Assembly: GCA_021844355.1 (NCBI GenBank)
Contig: JAKBTP010000015.1
Coordinates: 6,565-18,431 of the forward strand
Reading direction: 5' to 3'
DNA: 11,867 nucleotides
Source: a bacterium
GTDB taxonomy: Bacteria; Chloroflexota; Dormibacteria; Aeolococcales; Bog-877
The notes beneath the pieces are model-generated. The model ran no database searches, was not told where the DNA came from, and saw only the letters and a program-made list of their open reading frames with translations. Within the stretch, counting starts at the first letter, position 1; the number at the start of each line of letters is the position of its first letter. Positions 8,274 to 11,867 of the stretch are shown here, piece after piece. A program made the translations under genes and the position numbers.

Positions 8274-8542
8274 GATCGCGCTAGACGGGGAGTTAGCGGT
8301 GCCCTGTACCCGCAATCCGCTACAGCGGGGTCGAACTCCCCTCCTAGGGGGGGCGTTTCCGGGTCAGCTCCGATCATCCGGGTGCCGACGGTCGGGTCCG
8401 ACGCGGCCGGTCACCGCCAACCCCGTCAGGTCCGGAAGGAAGCAGCGGCACGCGGAGCGACCGGGGCGCCGTCGGGCACCCCGGCCCGAGCCCGGTGGCC
8501 GGTAGGCGCCGGGGGCGGTCCCACGAAGAGGGGTGCGCGATC
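8274..8542 (+). ncRNA. ffs: signal recognition particle RNA, large bacterial type with Alu domain
   Basis: About 269 nt, the same size class as the ~270-nt Bacillus scRNA. Three independent signs. First, the S-domain hallmark GGTCCGGAAGGAAGCAGC (8429-8446), the GGAA tetraloop and asymmetric loop bound by Ffh; it is enclosed by CCGC/GCGG (8414-8417/8451-8454), CCGGTC/GACCGG (8407-8412/8459-8464) and a long outer helix (8378-8391/8469-8484). Second, a 5' Alu-type domain: GGGGAGTT (8287-8294) pairs with AACTCCCC (8334-8341) around AGCGGTGCCCTGTACC and GCAATCCGCT, closely matching the Bacillus Alu domain as I recall it. Third, terminal helix 1: GATCGCGC (8274-8281) is the exact reverse complement of GCGCGATC (8535-8542). 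The RNA scaffolds Ffh for co-translational targeting of membrane and secreted proteins. There is no U-tract terminator after 8542, and dnaX starts 13 nt later. Confidence 0.93.
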
Positions 8543-8555
8543 ATCATCAGCCCTT

Positions 8556-10208
8556 GTGAAAACGGTTAGACCGACCCTCTACCTCAAGTACCGGCCCCGG
8601 CGGTTCGCGGAACTGGTGGGTCAGGAGGTGATCGCGCGCGCCCTCCGCCACGCCGTCCGGGAGGGCCGGATCGGCCACGCCTACCTCTTCACCGGTGTCC
8701 GCGGCACCGGTAAGACCAGCGCCGCCCGGATCCTCGCTCGGGCCCTCAACTGCTTGAATCCGCAGGACGGGGAGCCGTGCCTCGCGTGCGGCCCCTGTGT
8801 CTCCATCGGAGAAGGTCGGAGCCTCGACGTGATCGAGATCGATGCCGCGACCAACCGGGGCATCGACGAGATCCGGGACCTCCGCGAGCGGGCTCAGTTT
8901 CTGCCCAGCGAGCTGCGCACCAAGGTCTACATCATCGATGAGGCCCACATGCTCACCAACGAGGCGGGGAACGCCTTCCTCAAGACCCTTGAGGAGCCAC
9001 CTCCCCACGCTTGCTTCATCCTCGCCACCACAGAACCCCAGCGGCTGAGCGAGACCATCCTCTCCCGCTGCCAGCGCTTCGACTTCCGCAGGATCCCAGC
9101 GGCGGCCATGGCCGAACACCTGCAGAGGATCTGCGACCAGGAGGGGGTGACGACATCCCGCCCGGTCATGGACCTGGTCGCGGAGGCGGGGGCCGGGTCG
9201 CTGCGCGACGCTGAGTCTCTCCTGGAGCGCCTCATGGGACTGGACGACGGCGTCCTCGAGCTCGACACCGTGCGCTCGGCGCTGGGCATGGCCGACCCTG
9301 CGGCGGTGGCCGGCTTGGCCGAGTCACTGGTCGAGCGCCGACCGCGGGCGGTCCTCGAGCGGCTCGGTGAGCTTCAGGAGTACGGGGTCGAGCCGCGCCA
9401 GCTCCTGCGGGCGCTGGGGGTGTGCGCTCGGGACAGCTACTGGCGGCTGGTGGAGAAGGGGGCGGCGGCGGGACCGTGGCTCGAGCTGATGGACGCGTGC
9501 ACCCGGGGGGCTTCGGAGCTTCGGCGTGCCGACGATCCCTGGATGACCATGGAGGTCGTGCTTCTCCAGGTGGCCTCAGCCTCGGTATCGGCGCGCCCCG
9601 AGAGCCCCGCGTCCGGAGCCGAAACCGCCCCCACCCCGCACGGGAGGCAGGGGGTCCCGTCCGGGCGGCCGCTGCCGCCAGCCTCCCCTTCCAAGCTGGG
9701 CGATGGCCCGCCCGTCTCCTCTCCTCCTCCGCCTGCCGCGTCCTCCCGGCAGGCGGAGGAGGAGAGGACGGGAGAGCCACCTCCTGAGAGCCGTCGGTCC
9801 CTCGCAACCGACCCCGGTCCCCACCCGTCGGGGGGCCCCGAGCCCGACTGGCGGGCACTCTGGGGGCGGGTGGTCGAATGGGCGAGGGAGCACCACCGGC
9901 CCTTTCACGCCCTGGTCTTGGACACCGCTCCCACCGGGGTGGCCAACGGCTCGCTGATCGTCGAAGTCAACTACGAGTGGCACCTCGGGCAGCTCAACTC
10001 CCCAGCCAACCGCGAACTCTTGCGCCAGGCCGTGGTGGCGGTGGCGGGTCGAGAGATCCCGGTGACCCTGGTCCTGCGCGGGTCTGCGGCCCCTTCCCCG
10101 GGGTCGGGAGGCGGCTCCCGGGGAGGACAGGGGCTGGCCGCTGCCCTCAAGCACTTTCCCGGCAGCACGGTGAGGAAGGTGGACTTCCTCGACCCGCGGC
10201 CCCGGTGA
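8556..10208 (+). CDS. dnaX: DNA polymerase III subunit gamma/tau (clamp loader)
   Basis: 550 residues. The open frame extends far upstream through the SRP RNA, but family alignment (LYLKYRPRRFAELVGQE) sets the start at GTG 8556. No Shine-Dalgarno precedes it. AAA+ ATPase of the sliding-clamp loader: Walker A GVRGTGKT (47-54), zinc-binding Cys66, Cys75, Cys78, Cys81 (C-X8-C-X2-C-X2-C), Walker B VYIIDEAH (124-131), sensor 1 ATTE (157-160), and SRC motif LSRCQRF (169-175) with the arginine finger. Domain III follows to about residue 345. A low-complexity Pro/Ser/Glu linker runs from about 350 to 430, then a C-terminal module (DWRALWGRVVEWAREHHRP...) like that of Gram-positive-type DnaX proteins, which in tau contacts polymerase. 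The linker DNA contains a strong inverted repeat (9711-9772). The gene is followed by ybaB and recR, the classic dnaX-ybaB-recR order. Confidence 0.95.
   Translation: MKTVRPTLYLKYRPRRFAELVGQEVIARALRHAVREGRIGHAYLFTGVRGTGKTSAARILARALNCLNPQDGEPCLACGPCVSIGEGRSLDVIEIDAATNRGIDEIRDLRERAQFLPSELRTKVYIIDEAHMLTNEAGNAFLKTLEEPPPHACFILATTEPQRLSETILSRCQRFDFRRIPAAAMAEHLQRICDQEGVTTSRPVMDLVAEAGAGSLRDAESLLERLMGLDDGVLELDTVRSALGMADPAAVAGLAESLVERRPRAVLERLGELQEYGVEPRQLLRALGVCARDSYWRLVEKGAAAGPWLELMDACTRGASELRRADDPWMTMEVVLLQVASASVSARPESPASGAETAPTPHGRQGVPSGRPLPPASPSKLGDGPPVSSPPPPAASSRQAEEERTGEPPPESRRSLATDPGPHPSGGPEPDWRALWGRVVEWAREHHRPFHALVLDTAPTGVANGSLIVEVNYEWHLGQLNSPANRELLRQAVVAVAGREIPVTLVLRGSAAPSPGSGGGSRGGQGLAAALKHFPGSTVRKVDFLDPRPR
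9711..9772. repeat. 26-bp inverted repeat (strong hairpin) inside the dnaX linker
   Basis: The arm 9718-9738 (CCTCTCCTCCTCCGCCTGCCG minus-strand equivalent at 9747-9767) is a perfect 21-bp match, extended by T9717-A9768 or by CCCGT (9711-9715) with ACGGG (9768-9772) around a 2-nt bulge. The loop is 8 nt (9739-9746). It encodes SSPPPPAASS on the left arm and RQAEEERT on the right, in the poorly conserved linker after domain III. In the -1 frame a TGA lies at 9785-9787, 13 nt after the repeat. Confidence 0.9.
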
Positions 10209-10216
10209 CTCGGCCC

Positions 10217-10222
10217 TAGAAT
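10217..10222 (+). promoter_or_regulatory. possible -10 element before ybaB
   Basis: TAGAAT (5 of 6 to TATAAT) lies 26 nt before the ybaB start and 8 nt after the dnaX stop; a transcript would begin near 10229. No matching -35 hexamer is visible at the expected distance. Could give ybaB-recR a transcript separate from dnaX. Confidence 0.4.
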
Positions 10223-10234
10223 GAGCCTTCTCAT

Positions 10235-10239
10235 GAGGG
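10235..10239 (+). promoter_or_regulatory. ribosome binding site of ybaB
   Basis: GAGGG, 9 nt before the GTG at 10249. It is one of the few recognisable Shine-Dalgarno sequences in the window and supports this start codon. Confidence 0.6.
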
Positions 10240-10248
10240 TAGCCGCCG

Positions 10249-10566
10249 GTGCCCGCGCCTAACCCCCGGCAGCTGCGCCAGCTGCAGCAGAATCTGGCGC
10301 GCCAGTGGGAACAGGCGCAGGATGCCCTGGCCAACCAGGAGGTGGAGGGGTCCGCAGGCGGGGGGGCCGTGACCGTGCGCTGCAACGGCCAGCAGCGCCT
10401 CACCGCTGTCTCGTTGGACCCGGCGGTTCTTGAGGAGGGGGCGGAGCTGGTAGGAGACCTGATCCAGGCCGCGGTCAACGACGCCCTGGACCGATCCCGA
10501 GAGCTCGCCGCCCGCTCCATGGAGTCCCTGCTGCCGCCGGGGATGCTCTCCCCGGGAGGGCGCTGA
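10249..10566 (+). CDS. ybaB: YbaB/EbfC family nucleoid-associated protein
   Basis: 105 residues, the normal length for the family. The N-terminal helix NPRQLRQLQQNLARQWEQAQDALANQEVEG (5-34) is followed by the conserved core GGGAVTVRCNGQQRLTAVSLDPAVLEEG (37-64) and LVGDLIQAAVNDALDRSRELAARSMESLLP (67-96), matching the family pattern GGGxVxVxxNGxxxxxxVxIDP...DLxxAAxNxAxxKA. Members are small dimers that bind DNA without strong specificity. The GTG start is supported by the GAGGG site. Its place between dnaX and recR is the standard arrangement, often taken to link it to replication or repair. Confidence 0.94.
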   Translation: MPAPNPRQLRQLQQNLARQWEQAQDALANQEVEGSAGGGAVTVRCNGQQRLTAVSLDPAVLEEGAELVGDLIQAAVNDALDRSRELAARSMESLLPPGMLSPGGR

Positions 10567-10595
10567 CCGCGGCCTCCCGGTTCGGATTCTGATCG

Positions 10596-11201
10596 GTGGG
10601 GCTCCTGCCCTCCCCGGTGGAGCGGCTGACCGAGGAGTTCGCCCGCTTTCCCGGGATCGGTCCCAAGACCGCCCAGCGGCTCGCCTTTCACGCCGCCTCC
10701 CGCCTGCCGGCTCCCCAGCTCCAGCAGCTGGCCGCCGCCATCTCTGCCACCGCCACCAATGTCACCGCCTGTCCCAACTGCTTCTTTCTCAGCGAGGGCG
10801 GAGCGGAGTGTGCCATCTGCCGGCAGAGCAACCGTGACCTCCGCCTCATCTGCGTGGTGGAGGAGGCCGGCGATGTGCTGGCAATCGAGCGCACCGGGGA
10901 GTTCCGGGGCCTCTACCACGTGCTGGGAGCGGCCCTCTCACCCCTGGACGGCGTGGGGCCGAATGACATCCATGCCCAGGAGCTGCTGACCAGGGTGCGG
11001 GCTGGGGAGGTGTCCGAGGTCATCCTGGCCACCGACTCGGACCTTGAGGGCGAGGCCACGGCCAGCTACCTGGTGCGGCGGCTCGAGGGCACCGGGGTCC
11101 GGGTCACCCGCCTCGCCCACGGCCTCCCGGTGGGCGGGGAGCTAGCCTATGCCGACGAGCGCACCGTGGCTCGGGCCTTCTCCGGTCGCCGCGACCTCTG
11201 A
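10596..11201 (+). CDS. recR: recombination mediator protein RecR
   Basis: 201 residues, full length. Acts with RecO (and RecF) to load RecA on SSB-coated gaps. Helix-hairpin-helix PGIGPKTAQRLAFH (19-32); zinc finger Cys59, Cys62, Cys72, Cys75 (CPNC...CAIC); Toprim domain from LICVVEEAGDVLAIERTGEFRGLYHVL (84-110) through GALSPLDGVGP-type loop, with the acidic motif ATDSDLEGEATASYL (145-159). The usual ATNPxxEGEATA reads ATDSDLEGEATA here, so Asn-Pro is Asp-Ser. C-terminal RLAHGLPVGGELAYADERTVARAFSGR (172-198) is typical. GTG start chosen because homologues begin just before SPVERLTEEF. No Shine-Dalgarno; GATTCT (10585-10590) 5 nt upstream could be a weak -10 for a leaderless start, otherwise it follows ybaB by 29 nt. 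Confidence 0.96.
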   Translation: MGLLPSPVERLTEEFARFPGIGPKTAQRLAFHAASRLPAPQLQQLAAAISATATNVTACPNCFFLSEGGAECAICRQSNRDLRLICVVEEAGDVLAIERTGEFRGLYHVLGAALSPLDGVGPNDIHAQELLTRVRAGEVSEVILATDSDLEGEATASYLVRRLEGTGVRVTRLAHGLPVGGELAYADERTVARAFSGRRDL

Positions 11202-11250
11202 TCCTCCCTCCCGGCACCCCAGGGCACCTCTGGCCCATCTACCTTGCTCG

Positions 11251-11264
11251 CCGGCCATGGCCGG
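11251..11264. repeat. 14-bp perfect palindrome downstream of recR
   Basis: CCGGCCATGGCCGG, 50 bp after the recR stop and 35 bp before the rRNA -35 box. There is no T-tract after it, so terminator function is unsupported; it could be an operator or chance in GC-rich DNA. Confidence 0.3.
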
Positions 11265-11298
11265 AGCGCCGCAGCCGGAGGGGATCTCACGATCAGGC

Positions 11299-11327
11299 TT
11301 GACGCCACCGGTCCCCTGGGATATACT
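11299..11327 (+). promoter_or_regulatory. sigma70-type promoter of the rRNA operon
   Basis: TTGACG (11299-11304, 5 of 6 to TTGACA), a 17-bp spacer, then TATACT (11322-11327, 5 of 6 to TATAAT). This is the best promoter in the window. Transcription should begin near 11334, leaving a leader of about 150 nt before mature 16S rRNA. The base mix after the -10 box is GC-rich (CCGAAGTCCGCGC), as expected for growth-rate-controlled rRNA promoters. Confidence 0.85.
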
Positions 11328-11389
11328 CCGAAGTCCGCGCTAGGGACCTCCCTGGTGCTCGGCCGCCTCTGGGCGTCGCCGGTCGCAGC

Positions 11390-11407
11390 TTGACAATTGA
11401 AGAGTGG
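11390..11407 (+). promoter_or_regulatory. rRNA leader element, boxA/nut-like (or second -35 box)
   Basis: TTGACAATTGAAGAGTGG closely resembles the leader element written TTGAGAACTCAACAGTG in actinobacterial rRNA operons and TTGAAAACTGAA in Firmicutes (recalled, not searched). That fits the NusB/NusE antitermination region, and its place in the leader, about 55 nt after the predicted start, also fits. The same bases contain a perfect -35 TTGACA; a second promoter would need the weak GATTCT (11412-11417) as -10 at 16 bp. Confidence 0.5.
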
Positions 11408-11427
11408 AGACGATTCTGCGTCCACAT

Positions 11428-11444
11428 GCCCCTTCGCAAGGGGC
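11428..11444 (+). other. hairpin in the 16S rRNA leader
   Basis: GCCCCTT-CGC-AAGGGGC forms a perfect 7-bp stem. It lies between the boxA-like element and 16S and is followed by AATTCTTTGCC, which also resembles a boxA core. Probably leader RNA structure for antitermination, folding or processing. Confidence 0.55.
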
Positions 11445-11463
11445 CCCAAATTCTTTGCCACCT

Positions 11464-11481
11464 ATCCGGCTTCGGCCGGAT
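11464..11481 (+). other. TTCG-tetraloop hairpin just before 16S rRNA
   Basis: ATCCGGC-TTCG-GCCGGAT forms a 7-bp stem with a stable UUCG loop, ending about 5 nt before the 16S 5' end. Likely part of the precursor that guides maturation or folding. The long-range RNase III stem with the 3' flank of 16S cannot be judged because that flank is outside the window. Confidence 0.6.
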
Positions 11482-11486
11482 TGGTA

Positions 11487-11867
<381 letters not shown>

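Noticed and set aside
8274..8345. tRNA-like cloverleaf in the sequence with GGTCGAACTCCCC, resembling a T-arm
   Set aside because: No acceptor stem or CCA and no anticodon arm; the bases match the Alu domain of the large SRP RNA and pair accordingly.
7359..8555. Upstream extension of the dnaX frame by about 400 codons
   Set aside because: It runs through the permease gene and the SRP RNA with Arg/Pro-rich low-complexity sequence; DnaX homology begins right after GTG 8556.
9686..9710. Slippery heptamer for dnaX frameshifting before the hairpin
   Set aside because: C-CCT-TCC fails the X-XXY-YYZ rule and is about 19 nt from the stem; no A-tract is present.
11246..11267. Intrinsic terminator after recR
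   Set aside because: The palindrome CCGGCCATGGCCGG has no following T-tract and no loop of usual size.

Overview
The window is a GC-rich bacterial chromosome segment. It comes from a lineage that is not a standard model organism. The 16S rRNA start at the right edge, the high GC, a large (Alu-domain) SRP RNA and several apparently leaderless start sites would fit a Terrabacteria lineage such as Chloroflexota/Dormibacterota. That placement is inference from memory and was not tested by a search.

Layout. (1) Positions 1-4724, plus strand: three tightly coupled genes for antiporter-like membrane subunits in the order nuoL-nuoM-nuoN. The first is cut by the window edge, and the junctions are 0 bp and a 4-bp overlap. 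They align well with complex I NuoL/M/N, but by eye nearly all the lysines, glutamates and histidines that form the proton path are replaced. (2) Positions 4728-5642, minus strand: a DhnA/FbaB-type class I fructose-bisphosphate aldolase with an intact Schiff-base lysine, convergent with the nuoN-like gene. (3) Positions 5706-8124, plus strand: an ABC exporter of two genes (ATPase plus 544-aa ABC-2-type permease). It diverges from the aldolase across 63 bp that seem to hold two back-to-back leaderless promoters. (4) Positions 8262-11201, plus strand: a conserved housekeeping block of large SRP RNA, dnaX (clamp-loader tau/gamma), ybaB/ebfC and recR. (5) Positions 11202-11867: a good sigma70-type rRNA promoter, a leader with a nut/boxA-like element and two hairpins, then the first ~380 nt of 16S rRNA.

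How the parts fit. The nuo-like cassette would form the membrane arm of a complex I-like machine or a derivative of one. SRP RNA, dnaX, ybaB and recR are a commonly conserved neighbourhood (protein targeting, clamp loading, nucleoid-associated protein, recombinational repair), here placed directly before a ribosomal RNA operon.

Most worth a second look: the loss of ion-path residues across all three antiporter-like subunits, the Alu-bearing SRP RNA ending 13 nt before the dnaX start, and a near-perfect 26-bp inverted repeat inside dnaX with a -1-frame stop just after it. I found no CRISPR array, insertion sequence, integrase or tRNA gene.
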